A stretch of DNA of 64,000 nt from Oleispirillum sp963668495. GTDB taxonomy: Bacteria; Pseudomonadota; Alphaproteobacteria; Rhodospirillales; Rhodospirillaceae. Each line of letters starts with the position of its first letter. Position 1 is the stretch's first letter. The notes under the pieces are model-generated. The model was not told the origin of the DNA. It did not search any database and saw nothing but the letters and a program-made list of their open reading frames with translations. The position numbers and the translations under genes were made by a program. Positions 1-8,258 of this stretch are shown here, piece after piece. Location: positions 2,728,001 through 2,792,000 of the forward strand of contig OY764545.1 of assembly GCA_963668495.1 (NCBI GenBank), read 5' to 3'.

Positions 1-1
1 C

Positions 2-115
2 CGCCGGGGCAAATGCGACCTATGGCGCAAAGACGACCTAGACGCATGGATTGATAAAACCGTTGGCAACACCAACCTTCAAAACAATAAAAACTATTTG
101 GACTGCCTAAATTAA
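2..115 (+). CDS. AlpA/excisionase-like DNA-binding protein, C-terminal part
   Basis: Only the last 37 codons lie in the window, and the gene starts off the left edge. The visible tail has a basic Arg-Gly-Lys turn followed by LWRKDDLDAWID. That is how AlpA/MerR-type small helix-turn-helix proteins and excisionases usually end (wing, then 'WxxxDLDAWI'). It lies 25 bases before a tyrosine integrase on the same strand, the usual place for a recombination directionality factor in integrative elements. The excisionase role is inferred from family and position. Confidence 0.55.
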   Translation, partial: RRGKCDLWRKDDLDAWIDKTVGNTNLQNNKNYLDCLN

Positions 116-140
116 GACCGAAAGCGCAAAGACCAAGATC

Positions 141-1166
141 ATGATTCAGCGACTTAAGAACGTACAAAAAATCACCAGTCGCGGCAAAGCGTACTATTAC
201 CATCGCCCGACCAAAACACGCATTCAGGCCACATACGGCACACAGGCGTTTATTGATGAGGTAAACAATCTCAACCGTGCACTTGAAGCCGCAAAACCCG
301 CGCCCTCTACCGTTGGCGCGCTCATGGTTGCCTACCGTTCTGCACCGGAATTTTTGGGGCTAGCCGACCGGACAAAAGCTGATTACTGTAAAATCATGGA
401 TTGGCTCGACGCCATCGGCCACATGCCACTAAATGAATTCACTCCACGCTTTGCACTGGGGCTACGTGATAAGGCACTAGAAAAACGCGGCCGGCATTTC
501 GCAAACTACGTTGTCGCATTCGGCAGCCTGCTTTTTAGCTGGGGCAGTGGCCCTGTAGAAATCACCGAAGGCAACCCCTTCAAACAGGTGTCAAAGATCC
601 GCCGAAACAAAAATGAACCACTTGCCAACCGCGCATGGTCCGCCGCAGAACTTCGCAACGTTCTGGATGAATGCAGCGAAAGCATGAAAGCCGCAATCGC
701 CCTCGGCGCATACGCAGGCATCCGCAAGGGCGACATGCTCACCCTGACGTGGGCCGCATGGGATGGCGAATACATCACCTACAAACAAAGCAAAACCGGA
801 ACACTGGTCGAGGTGTACGCACATGAAAGCCTGCGCGACATCCTAAACACGACCAAGAAACGCGGCCTTAACATCGTGACCACGAACGATGGCCGCCCCT
901 ATACCGCGTCCGGCTTTGGCACACAGTTTTATAAGCTGATTAAGAAACTGGAGGCAGAGGACAAAGTGGGGAAAGGTCTAACCTTCCACGGGCTGCGACA
1001 CACCACGTCTACCATGATTGCGGATGCGGACGGCGACACCCGCGACATCATGTCTGTGACTGGACATAAAACCGAGTCCGTGGTCGCCATTTACACTGCC
1101 AGCGCCAACCAGAAAAAGCGATCCAAGACCGCCATTCAATGTAGGGGAGTGGTTCATTCTGCATAG
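141..1166 (+). CDS. Tyrosine-type site-specific integrase
   Basis: A 341-residue phage/island integrase that would cut and rejoin DNA at an attachment site. The C-terminal catalytic domain carries the full tyrosine recombinase set: Arg195 in GIRKGD, His283 and Arg286 in HGLRHT, His309 in TGHK, and the nucleophile Tyr318 in AIYT. The N-terminal part is the SAM-like core-binding domain. The gene points right, so its attachment site would be expected downstream. The next tRNA that way is tRNA-Phe, 36 kb off, and a Mu-like prophage fills the space between. It therefore probably belongs to an element extending off the left edge, not to the Mu-like phage, which has its own DDE transposase. Confidence 0.93.
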   Translation: MIQRLKNVQKITSRGKAYYYHRPTKTRIQATYGTQAFIDEVNNLNRALEAAKPAPSTVGALMVAYRSAPEFLGLADRTKADYCKIMDWLDAIGHMPLNEFTPRFALGLRDKALEKRGRHFANYVVAFGSLLFSWGSGPVEITEGNPFKQVSKIRRNKNEPLANRAWSAAELRNVLDECSESMKAAIALGAYAGIRKGDMLTLTWAAWDGEYITYKQSKTGTLVEVYAHESLRDILNTTKKRGLNIVTTNDGRPYTASGFGTQFYKLIKKLEAEDKVGKGLTFHGLRHTTSTMIADADGDTRDIMSVTGHKTESVVAIYTASANQKKRSKTAIQCRGVVHSA

Positions 1167-1201
1167 CATCAGAAATGAAGAAAAATCCCCGTAAACCGCA
1201 G

Positions 1202-1243
1202 AAGACCGCCAAAATTTGGCTTTTTGCCGTGCGCGGTCTTTTT
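1202..1243 (+). terminator. Terminator-like hairpin after the integrase
   Basis: AAGACCGC (1202-1209) pairs with GCGGTCTT (1233-1240) and a T-run continues to 1243. A smaller palindrome, GCCAAAATTTGGC, sits inside the loop (1208-1220). It could end integrase transcription. It also overlaps the first transposase-site-like repeat, so it may have been altered or created by phage insertion. Confidence 0.45.
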
Positions 1244-1292
1244 GCATAAAAATGGACGAAAACGCGTCATTTTTGCGCGTTATTTTGCATAA
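1231..1292 (+). repeat. Left-end transposase-site-like repeats (L1, L2)
   Basis: L1 at 1231-1249 and L2 at 1275-1292 both read GCGC, then 4-5 variable bases, then TTTTGCATAA. The same unit occurs in reverse orientation at the right end of the prophage (37154-37193). Paired, inward-facing sites at both ends are how MuA-type transposases recognise phage ends. The sequence differs from the Mu consensus, as expected for a divergent transposase. Function is inferred from position and symmetry. Confidence 0.6.
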
Positions 1293-1616
1293 AGTGTTTG
1301 CTTTGTGATCGTTCCGGCGGGGCTGGTGATAGAAACGTTCACAATTCAGCCCGTCCACCCCGAAAGCCGCACAAATCAAGGCACTCACAAAACCTCTGTC
1401 AGTCTAAGAGAGCATCAACACCCGCCGACAGTCTCACCAAAACGCTGTGAAATTAGCTTTAACCTGCTTGCTCTAGGCTGCAAGTTGTGCAGAAACGCAA
1501 ATTTCATACAAAAACTAACATATAACTATTTATTTTCAGAGGGTTGATTGTTTTCTTAGCTGCGATATAGAAGTTAATAGGTGGCAAGTGAAAAATTACG
1601 TGCTTTGTAATTACTG
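1293..1616. other. Left-end non-coding stretch
   Basis: About 320 bases between the L2 repeat and the stop of the first minus-strand gene. No frame carries a convincing gene. The right part (1500-1616) is AT-rich. I see no clear hairpin with a T-run or further copies of the end repeat here. Confidence 0.4.
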
Positions 1617-2177
1617 TTACGGCGCACCTGCCGTGCGAAGTTCATCGACTTGGATGAAAAGGTTTGTTTTTTCTGGAGCTTTTGCCGGAAAACCGCAAAC
1701 AATTTGAGCAATTGATTCCCCTGAAAGATAAATAACTCCGGGCATATCTCCATCATTTCCAACTAGAAAGTCTGCAATGTTGCCACTACCTTTGAAGGGG
1801 CCAGAGCTAAAAACGGGGTCTAACTCAAAGATGTTACCGATTAACCTAACACTGTATCCAACTCGGCGCGTCCAGCCATATTTTTCATAATAAGGACTAT
1901 AGATTTTGTTTCCGTCGCCCCAATCAGATGGGACATTCAATTTGTCCTCATAGTCAATGTGGATTTTTTCTATTGAATTCTGATAGTCAGCAATGCCTTT
2001 GCATTGAGTTTTGATCAATACAGTCAGCATGTGTACAGAATATGCACGTTCTACGTCCGTCATACTTTTTGCGAAAGTGATGCGATCTGCCAAGCCTCCA
2101 GACTTTGCATAAGAAGGTGCGGATACTGCCGTGCAAAAGATCAGGCAGCCAATAATTGTCAAGCTTCTAAACATCAC
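1617..2177 (-). CDS. Predicted secreted protein of unknown function (prophage cargo)
   Basis: A 186-residue protein with a clear signal peptide: hydrophobic core TIIGCLIFCTAVSA, then a likely signal peptidase I cut after SYA near residue 24. The mature part is polar and has two cysteines (TQCKG and IVCGF) that could form a disulfide. It does not resemble any family I recognise. It lies between the left end of the Mu-like prophage and the repressor, pointing the same way as the repressor. That is a common place for lysogenic-conversion genes expressed in the lysogen. A role in altering the host envelope or periplasm is inference only. Confidence 0.65.
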   Translation of the reverse strand: MMFRSLTIIGCLIFCTAVSAPSYAKSGGLADRITFAKSMTDVERAYSVHMLTVLIKTQCKGIADYQNSIEKIHIDYEDKLNVPSDWGDGNKIYSPYYEKYGWTRRVGYSVRLIGNIFELDPVFSSGPFKGSGNIADFLVGNDGDMPGVIYLSGESIAQIVCGFPAKAPEKTNLFIQVDELRTAGAP

Positions 2178-2184
2178 AATCTCA

Positions 2185-2868
2185 CTAAATGATTTTGCCT
2201 ATCCAGCGAACGCGGCCCAAAATTTGGAGCCTATCTACCTGAGAGCGGTCAAGAGTTTGGTCCTTATATGCCGGATTGTCTGATATTACGACCAGACCAT
2301 CCATAAGTCTTTGCAGTCGTTTGACGACAAGGGCGTCATCAAACCGTATGGCATAAATGGCATTATCCAGAAGCGACGTAACAGATAGGTCAATCATAAG
2401 ATCATCACCTTGGGTAATAGTAGGCTCCATACTGTCACCAACAACCCCCACAATTGCCAATTTTGACAGGTCAACTATACCGACTTTTTCCTTGAGCCAT
2501 TTGGTCTGGAAATAAACCTGATCAACAACGCGACAACCATCCAAAAAAGATCCATCCCCACCGGATAGCGTTGTGTCAATCCTTGGCAACACCTGAAGTT
2601 CATCATTAACTTTAGTTACGTTTGAAGCATCCTTCACCTCACCGGGAACACCCGACACTAGCCAACTAAAGTTTACATGCGCACCAGCAGCCAAAGCCCG
2701 CAACCCTCCAACAGGCACCTTAACTGAGCCCGCAATCCATTTATTAAACTGGACAAGCGTAACACCAGCCGCCGCCGCTGCGTCGGCTTTACTAGAGAAT
2801 TTCTCGGCTGTTTCTTTGATGCGAAGGCCTAGTTCGACCTCATAGCTTTGATTGTCATCCGAAGACAT
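2185..2868 (-). CDS. Phage repressor, HTH plus S24 autoprotease domain
   Basis: A lambda CI/LexA-type repressor that would hold the Mu-like prophage silent. Residues 10-70 form an atypical N-terminal helix-turn-helix, with an Ala-rich helix before VTLVQFNKWI. Residues 115-227 are the S24 domain with the catalytic Ser in GDSMEPT (residue 146) and the catalytic Lys in ALVVKRL (183). The ATG at 2868 is preferred over a GTG three codons upstream because GGGGTG lies about 8 bases before it. The serine/lysine dyad implies self-cleavage, so induction by RecA/DNA damage is likely, unlike the Clp-controlled Mu c repressor. It is divergent from ner. Confidence 0.9.
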   Translation of the reverse strand: MSSDDNQSYEVELGLRIKETAEKFSSKADAAAAAGVTLVQFNKWIAGSVKVPVGGLRALAAGAHVNFSWLVSGVPGEVKDASNVTKVNDELQVLPRIDTTLSGGDGSFLDGCRVVDQVYFQTKWLKEKVGIVDLSKLAIVGVVGDSMEPTITQGDDLMIDLSVTSLLDNAIYAIRFDDALVVKRLQRLMDGLVVISDNPAYKDQTLDRSQVDRLQILGRVRWIGKII

Positions 2869-3058
2869 ATGAACCACACCCCAACCAAAGCATTGAATTT
2901 AAATTAAAATTTATAATCACGCACTCCTGAGTAAATTTTTATTTAGATTTCAGGTTAATTTTTGTTGATCGTGCAAACTTTAGTATGCATATTTGTTTCA
3001 AGCGAAATATCTAACAGCCCGCCAAGCCCGTTAGACACCCACGTTTCAGGTTGTGATC
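2869..3058. promoter_or_regulatory. Divergent repressor/ner control region
   Basis: An AT-rich gap between the minus-strand repressor and plus-strand ner. It should hold both promoters and operators. TTTCAGGTT occurs twice in the same orientation (2948-2956 and 3044-3052), the second directly before the ner start. TTGTTG (2962-2967) and TATGCA (2984-2989) are 16 bases apart and could be the early promoter. Neither assignment is firm. Confidence 0.4.
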
Positions 3059-3358
3059 ATGAGCACACGTAAAGACCTTTTACCTTCTGATATCCGCGCG
3101 GAATTGAACCGTAAACAATATCAATTCTCTGACGTGGACCGTGTCTTTGACTTACCCACGAACACTGCCAATAGAGCCGCTCGCTATCCTCATGAAGAGG
3201 GTGAGGCTGCTATTGCTGATGTACTCGGCGTAGAGCCATATAAAATCTGGCCTTCACGCTATGACCCGAAAACCGGGCTGCGCCTTAAACCACAACCTAG
3301 CTCTAACTATAACCCGGCTCCGCAATTTTGCACACGTCAAAAAAGGCATGCGGCATGA
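3059..3358 (+). CDS. ner: Ner-like DNA-binding protein
   Basis: About 99 residues, first gene of the rightward early operon. It matches the Ner/Nlp family of small helix-turn-helix regulators: an N-terminal recognition domain (SDIRAELNRKQYQFSDVDRVF, shown here only as the region around residues 11-31) followed by a conserved tract ending in a Val-Glu-Pro-x-x-Ile-Trp-Pro-Ser-Arg-Tyr motif. In Mu, Ner shuts down repressor and early transcription during lytic growth, and the divergent position here fits. GTG at 3053 is an alternative start two codons upstream of the ATG. The stop overlaps the next gene in ATGA fashion. Confidence 0.85.
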   Translation: MSTRKDLLPSDIRAELNRKQYQFSDVDRVFDLPTNTANRAARYPHEEGEAAIADVLGVEPYKIWPSRYDPKTGLRLKPQPSSNYNPAPQFCTRQKRHAA

Positions 3359-3855
3359 GCGGCAAATCCAAAAAAAACCGCGATGCTTTGACGTACGATC
3401 TTTTTACAGATTTTGACCCGTCAAAGATTGCCATCTGCTTTGATGATGCACAGCGCAATTCGGGCCTGAGTTTTGCACAAGAAGTCAGTCGCGCCGTAGC
3501 GGCCACGCTAAATGACAGCGATATGAGCCGCGATGAGATTGCGGAACAAATGTCCGCGTATTTGGGGAAAACCGTAACGAAAGTTGCGCTTGACGCCTAT
3601 GCCAGTCCGGCTCGCGAAACACACAACCTGACCTTTGAACGCGCCGTTGCACTTTTGCATGCGACCCGCGACCCCCGTTTATTCGGTTCCATTCTGCGAC
3701 GGTACGGCTTTGCTGTAGTTGAGGAGCGTTATCTCGGTGCTGTCGAAGAAGCCATGATTGAGGCCGAAAAAGAAGAACTGGCCCGTAAACAAACCGAACT
3801 GGACCATCAAAAACATGCCGCACGTCGTCGGTGGAAGGGAGGTCATCATGGCTAA
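3355..3855 (+). CDS. Probable early regulator, resembles CII/CP76 family
   Basis: A 166-residue protein between ner and the transposase gene. After a basic N-terminus, residues 40-130 read like Phage_CP76/CII regulators. Helices around 'MSRDEIAEQMSAYLG' are followed by 'NLTFERAVALLHATRDPRLFGSI', shaped like the CP76 'LTldEl..l...tgD..ll' signature. The C-terminus is a charged coiled coil with a basic end. The start at 3355 overlaps the ner stop by four bases. A longer reading from 3328 exists but lies within ner. The regulatory role is an inference from fold resemblance and position. Confidence 0.6.
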   Translation: MSGKSKKNRDALTYDLFTDFDPSKIAICFDDAQRNSGLSFAQEVSRAVAATLNDSDMSRDEIAEQMSAYLGKTVTKVALDAYASPARETHNLTFERAVALLHATRDPRLFGSILRRYGFAVVEERYLGAVEEAMIEAEKEELARKQTELDHQKHAARRRWKGGHHG

Positions 3856-6028
3856 CGGCTGGTTCACAAATGAAGAATTTGCTTCACTCGGCCTGACTGG
3901 TTTGCCTGCATCACGCTTTGGTATTTCTGAATGGATAGAACGCGAGGGGCTAGACCAAAAATACCCAAACAAAGTCCGTCCAAGAACCGCTGCTGGTGGC
4001 GGCATTGAACGTCATATTTCGATTTTGCCTGAATACATCCGCAACAACTACATAGGCACGCAAATTGCGGCTGCGGCGAACAGCCTTCCGGCATTGCCTG
4101 ACAGACATCCCGTAGCCCCAACATGTGACGTTGATCCCAATGATCTGACAGACGATCAACGACATTGCATGAATGCCCGCGTGCTGTTTGTTAAGTTGGT
4201 ACATGAACACGAAGAAATCCTCGGGCGTACCAAAGCTACACACCTGATAGCCGATCATGCCAAAGCCGGAAGCCTAAAGCCGGAATTGCAAGCCCTGATC
4301 CCCGTGGCAAATGCCAAGTCCGGGACCAAAGCCAAGAAATCAAAGAAGGCGCACAGCCTATCACAGCGCACCCTTTACGATTGGGTTTTAACCCATGAGC
4401 GCGAAGGAATTCTCGGACTGGCTCCGAAGCGTTGCCGCGAAAAAGATATGACCATCCCGAAATGGGCACCGCTGCTTATGCAGTTGTGGGCCGATCCGTA
4501 CAAGCCGAGCCTGCAAGCCGTTGTTGATAAATTGGCCGATGAGTTACCGCCGGGGATTGAGCCTCCGAGCTATTTTGCCGCCCGTCGCTTTCTGAATGAC
4601 AAGATTTCCATTGTGGACCGCAACCGGGGACGGATGGGACCGCAAGCCTTAAAAAGCCTGCAAGCCTTTACCCGCCGTGACGTTTCTGAACTCTGGCCCA
4701 CCGCCGTTTACACGGCGGACGGTCACACTTTTCGGGCAAAAGTTGAGCACCCGCACCATGGGCAGCCTTTCCAACCGGAAATCACATTCGTGATGGATGT
4801 TTATACCCGTGCAATTGTCGGCTGGTCTGTCGGCTTGGCGGAAAACTCCATCGGCGTACTTGAAGCCGTGTCCAACGCCATTGTGGAACATAAAGAAACG
4901 TTGCTCGGCGGTGTTTGCCTGATCTTCTACACCGACAACGGCAAAGGCTTTAAAAATGATATGTTCTCTGCGGATGTGACAGGCTTTTTTGACCGTTGGG
5001 GGATCACGCAAAAGACGGGCCGAGCCTACAACTCCCAAGGCCGTGGAATTATTGAACGGTTTAACCGGAATGTCCGGCAGTGGGCTAAAGAACTGAGTTC
5101 CTATTCCGGGCAGGATTTGGACAAAGAAGCCGCCAGATATATTACCCGCGAACGTCTAAAGGCTGCAAAAAAAGGCAAAAAATCACCGTTTGATGTGACG
5201 TGGCAAGCCTTTAAGGACTTCATCGAACGCAAAATTACCGAATACAATCACGCACCGCATGACGGCCTGCCGCGCTTTCGTCACCCAGAGACAAAACGCT
5301 GGATACATCAGGCTCCGGTAGATGTGTGGGAGGCATGGCTGCGCGAAGGCAACACAACAGCCTTTATCTCGCGCGATGATGCAGCCGACCTGATGCGCCC
5401 CTATGAACGGCGCAAAGTTGCCCGCTGTGAAGTCCACATCCTCAACGGCTCATATTTTTCCCATGATCTTGAGGCTTATCACGATCAGTGGGTGTTGGTT
5501 GGCTATGACATCCACGATGCAAGCCGGGTCTGGGTACGTGATTTTGATATGCGCCTGTTAGCGGTTGCTGAACTCGACGGCAATGCCGCCGGATATTTCA
5601 GCGGCGACACCTTCCGCACGGCAAGAAGCAAGCAAGAACAAATCTTTGAGAACCGTACCAAGGGCCGTTTGGGCCGCGTTGAAGAAAAACGCCGTGAGAT
5701 TTTGCTGGAAGCCAAAGGCGCACCGCTGGAAATCGAACACCAGTCCGGACACGTCATGCCGCCGCTTGATGATTTCAGCCGCGCCGAAGCTGATGCGGCC
5801 CTTGCCAAGTTGTCGGAACCACAGCCCACAACCCAAAAGATTTTGACCATAAACGGACGGCCAAACTTTGCCGATGACGTGCAGTGGGTGCGCTGGCTGC
5901 TGACTAATCCGAATGAAGTTACCGACCAAGACCGCACCGCCATTCGCAAGCGTCTGGGTCAGCCGAGTTTCCGTCATTTGTTGGAGATGGAAGGAATTGA
6001 CCCCATGCAGCTCCGACAAGCCGCATGA
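3848..6028 (+). CDS. muA: Mu-type DDE transposase (MuA)
   Basis: A 726-residue transposase for integration and replicative transposition. The N-terminal winged-helix domain (WFTNEEFASLGLTGLP, residues 3-18 onward) is the Mu enhancer/end-binding fold, followed by the I-beta/gamma DNA-binding part. The catalytic RNase H core has Asp291 (TADGHTF), Asp363 (YTDNGKGF) and Glu403 (GIIERFNRN). A beta-barrel domain and a C-terminal tail that would contact MuB follow. The start at 3848 has AAGGGAGG just upstream and overlaps the previous stop by 8 bases. Length is close to Mu A (663 aa) plus extra linkers. Confidence 0.96.
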   Translation: MANGWFTNEEFASLGLTGLPASRFGISEWIEREGLDQKYPNKVRPRTAAGGGIERHISILPEYIRNNYIGTQIAAAANSLPALPDRHPVAPTCDVDPNDLTDDQRHCMNARVLFVKLVHEHEEILGRTKATHLIADHAKAGSLKPELQALIPVANAKSGTKAKKSKKAHSLSQRTLYDWVLTHEREGILGLAPKRCREKDMTIPKWAPLLMQLWADPYKPSLQAVVDKLADELPPGIEPPSYFAARRFLNDKISIVDRNRGRMGPQALKSLQAFTRRDVSELWPTAVYTADGHTFRAKVEHPHHGQPFQPEITFVMDVYTRAIVGWSVGLAENSIGVLEAVSNAIVEHKETLLGGVCLIFYTDNGKGFKNDMFSADVTGFFDRWGITQKTGRAYNSQGRGIIERFNRNVRQWAKELSSYSGQDLDKEAARYITRERLKAAKKGKKSPFDVTWQAFKDFIERKITEYNHAPHDGLPRFRHPETKRWIHQAPVDVWEAWLREGNTTAFISRDDAADLMRPYERRKVARCEVHILNGSYFSHDLEAYHDQWVLVGYDIHDASRVWVRDFDMRLLAVAELDGNAAGYFSGDTFRTARSKQEQIFENRTKGRLGRVEEKRREILLEAKGAPLEIEHQSGHVMPPLDDFSRAEADAALAKLSEPQPTTQKILTINGRPNFADDVQWVRWLLTNPNEVTDQDRTAIRKRLGQPSFRHLLEMEGIDPMQLRQAA

Positions 6029-6071
6029 GGTCATGTACCGATTGTCAATCGAGTTGAAAGGCTATTTTACC

Positions 6072-6836
6072 ATGAGAGATGTATTTGTAACCACTGAAAA
6101 TGCACGGCGTTTGATGCACGCCATGTCTGATATCGAAAGACGTGGCGCACTGGAGGCCTGCATCGTTGTTATTGACGGTCAGCCGGGCCTTGGCAAAACC
6201 ACCATCACAACCCGTCTAGCGTCTCAATCCCCGGCCTTGTTTATCCGGGCAAAAAAGGAATGGACGCCCAACTGGATGTTGGACGAACTGCTGGAAGCTG
6301 CTGGGGTACAAATCCGCCCCGCGTCATTCCAGAAACGTTTCAATATGCTGCTAGATGTTTTGTCCGGGTTGGCAAAATCGGCACAAGACACCGGAGAAAT
6401 GTTTTTCGTCGGCATTGATGAGGCTGATTACATCTGCAAATCAGACAAGATGCTCTCAACATTGCGGGATTTGTCCGATTTTCTGGAAACTCCCTTTGTC
6501 TTGGTTGGCATGGGCAAGGTGCGGGATAATCTCAACCGCTTCCCGCAAGTTGTAAGTCGTGTCGGGCGGTTTGTGCGGTTTAAGCTTCTTTCTCTTGAAG
6601 ATACAGGGGCGCTGGTTTCCGGTCTGTGTGAGGCAGAAGTTTCCCCCGAACTGATTGACCTAATTCACCATCACAGCGGCGGCTATGCCCGTGAGATTAA
6701 GGAAGCCATTGCCAGCATTGAACGGGTCGCCGCACGGTCTGGCGGCTCTGCCATTGGTGTTGCTGAAATGGCAGGACAAGTTCTGCTGAATAACCGCCGC
6801 ACGTCCACGCCGATCATCGTACAGGAGGCCTTGTGA
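6072..6836 (+). CDS. muB: Transposition target-DNA-binding ATPase (MuB)
   Basis: A 254-residue AAA+ ATPase that in Mu coats target DNA and activates MuA. Walker A is GQPGLGKTT (residues 36-44) and Walker B ends in IDEAD (Asp116, Glu117). The downstream SRVGRF region carries the sensor/arginine residues. It lacks the N-terminal helix-turn-helix of Mu B, which makes it closer to the shorter MuB/TniB-like ATPases. The start at 6072 has GAAAGG about 10 bases upstream. A possible ATG at 6033 would add 13 codons but has poor ribosome-site spacing. Confidence 0.95.
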   Translation: MRDVFVTTENARRLMHAMSDIERRGALEACIVVIDGQPGLGKTTITTRLASQSPALFIRAKKEWTPNWMLDELLEAAGVQIRPASFQKRFNMLLDVLSGLAKSAQDTGEMFFVGIDEADYICKSDKMLSTLRDLSDFLETPFVLVGMGKVRDNLNRFPQVVSRVGRFVRFKLLSLEDTGALVSGLCEAEVSPELIDLIHHHSGGYAREIKEAIASIERVAARSGGSAIGVAEMAGQVLLNNRRTSTPIIVQEAL

Positions 6837-7408
6837 TGTGTGGCCGAGGCTACAATCAAGAGGCCGTGCGCGATGCCATTTTACCCGATGCGTGTTTGAC
6901 CATTGACCAATTGGACGTGACTCTTGAATTGCCACGCCGGGATATTGTCAAGGCAGCCGGAGCTTTGATCTCACGCGGCCTGATTGAGCGTGTAGAGCGT
7001 GGCTGTTTCCGCCTGACCGAAGCCGGGCAAAAAAGCCAAGCCGAGGCAGAGGTTCTAACCAGCGGGCCGAATGCGCCGCTGACATGCAAAAAGACGCGCA
7101 AAAAATCTACGCTTCGTCTGCGAATGTGGCGGGCCATGGCTGTTCAGAAAAAATTCACCATTGGCGATTTGATTTCTGCCGCCGCCAAAGGCGAAGAAAA
7201 GAATGCCCGCAACAACGCGCAACGTTACTTGCGCGCCCTGACAGTGGTCGGATACCTGCGGGAATTGCCGCGTGAGCCGGGGGTCAAAATGACATCCAAC
7301 GGCTTCAAACGTTACGCGGTTCTCCGGCATACCGGACCAAAAGCACCAAAGCTGAACCCCGGCAATATCTACGATCCAAACACGGGAGAAACCCATGAAC
7401 TCCCGTAG
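6836..7408 (+). CDS. Winged-helix early protein of unknown role
   Basis: A 190-residue protein directly after MuB, sharing one base of the muB stop. AGGAGG ends 7 bases before the ATG. Two winged-helix-like segments are visible. The first (residues 20-65) includes ISRGLIERVERGCFRLTEAG, a wing pattern. The second (residues 100-155) has RNNAQRYLRALTVVGYLREL. A basic linker KKTRKKS separates them. Similar two-domain proteins follow the B gene in alphaproteobacterial transposable phages. A DNA-binding or regulatory role is inferred. Confidence 0.75.
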   Translation: MCGRGYNQEAVRDAILPDACLTIDQLDVTLELPRRDIVKAAGALISRGLIERVERGCFRLTEAGQKSQAEAEVLTSGPNAPLTCKKTRKKSTLRLRMWRAMAVQKKFTIGDLISAAAKGEEKNARNNAQRYLRALTVVGYLRELPREPGVKMTSNGFKRYAVLRHTGPKAPKLNPGNIYDPNTGETHELP

Positions 7409-7748
7409 TTTGCCGCTCTGGCGACAAATCCTCAATGACATGTGCAAGAAACGCGGCACCCGCACCGTTGCGGCTGAGTTGGGTTATGGACGGTCATCCG
7501 TCTGCCTTGCCAAAAACGGCAAGTATCCCGGCGGCACAAGCAAAATTGAGGCGCGAGTTCTGGAAGTCTACAGCGGCGATGACGGTGTTTTCTTCTGTCC
7601 GGCCATGGACAAAACCGTCCTGCCGGATGAATGCCGCGAATTTGCCGCCCGACCTATGCCGACATCATCACCTTTCGCCATGCGGAAATGGCGCAAGTGC
7701 CAAGAGTGCCACCACAGAAAATCCTTGAAAGGTGAAAACAATGCTTAG
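7395..7748 (+). CDS. Small HTH and zinc-binding-like early protein
   Basis: A 117-residue protein whose start overlaps the previous gene by 14 bases. Residues 5-45 look like a short helix-turn-helix with GTRTVAAELGYGRSSVCLAKNG, where 'AAELGYGRSSV' is the turn. The C-terminal half has five cysteines, including FFCP, DECRE and KCQECHHRKS, suggesting a metal site. I do not recognise a named family. Its position suggests an early regulatory protein. Confidence 0.65.
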   Translation: MNSRSLPLWRQILNDMCKKRGTRTVAAELGYGRSSVCLAKNGKYPGGTSKIEARVLEVYSGDDGVFFCPAMDKTVLPDECREFAARPMPTSSPFAMRKWRKCQECHHRKSLKGENNA

Positions 7749-8157
7749 TGAAAAACTGTCTGCGATTGCCTCTTTCTTTGCCACTTACACCGACGGCGGC
7801 GTTCATCTGCAAGAAAGTACAGTCAAAGCCATTTATGCGGAATTGATCGACGCAAAACAGACCGCCGCCTGCATGGAGCAAGGCGTTGTGCCACTGGATA
7901 ACCACCGCGAAGACCCGGTCCCGGTCATGATTGTTCATTGCGATAACAGCCGCCAGTCGTTTTCCCCAACCATGGGAAAAGCCCTTCAAGACTTGGCTGA
8001 AAAACTGACTGGGAAAAAAGATATCCCCGTCTACAACCACCGCCCCAGTCCCTTTGCAACACAATCTAGGGGTGCCATGGAACGCCGCCACCGTGACGCC
8101 CGCTGCCTGTATGAAGACCGCCAATGGGGCGGCGATGACCCGAACGAGGCCGCATGA
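7741..8157 (+). CDS. Hypothetical early phage protein
   Basis: A 138-residue acidic-to-neutral protein with no recognised domain. The ATG at 7741 overlaps the previous stop by 8 bases and has AAGG upstream. The N-terminal half is predicted helical, and the C-terminus is rich in Arg, His and Asp (MERRHRDARCLYEDRQWGGDD). It is part of the continuous early transcript. Confidence 0.65.
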   Translation: MLSEKLSAIASFFATYTDGGVHLQESTVKAIYAELIDAKQTAACMEQGVVPLDNHREDPVPVMIVHCDNSRQSFSPTMGKALQDLAEKLTGKKDIPVYNHRPSPFATQSRGAMERRHRDARCLYEDRQWGGDDPNEAA

Positions 8158-8249
8158 TCTTTTACAAGCTGCGGCGTTCGTTTCGCCGCTCCCTGATCCA
8201 CCGTCAAATTCGGTGGCTCAGGACCATGTTTCTAACCCCTGTTTTGTAA
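8154..8249 (+). CDS. Possible 31-residue basic peptide
   Basis: The ATG overlaps the preceding stop as ATGA and the reading continues to a TAA just before the next ribosome site. The product is very basic (KLRRSFRRSLIHRQIRW) with a short hydrophobic tail. It fills an otherwise empty 100-base gap in a tightly packed operon. There is no family match, and it could be non-coding. Confidence 0.3.
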   Translation: MIFYKLRRSFRRSLIHRQIRWLRTMFLTPVL

Positions 8250-8258
8250 GGATAAACC

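Noticed and set aside
1305..1547. An 80-codon plus-strand frame at the left phage end
   Set aside because: No ribosome site, no family, and it runs through AT-rich non-coding DNA.
5558..6034. Long minus-strand frames opposite muA
   Set aside because: Shadows of a transposase with full DDE residues.
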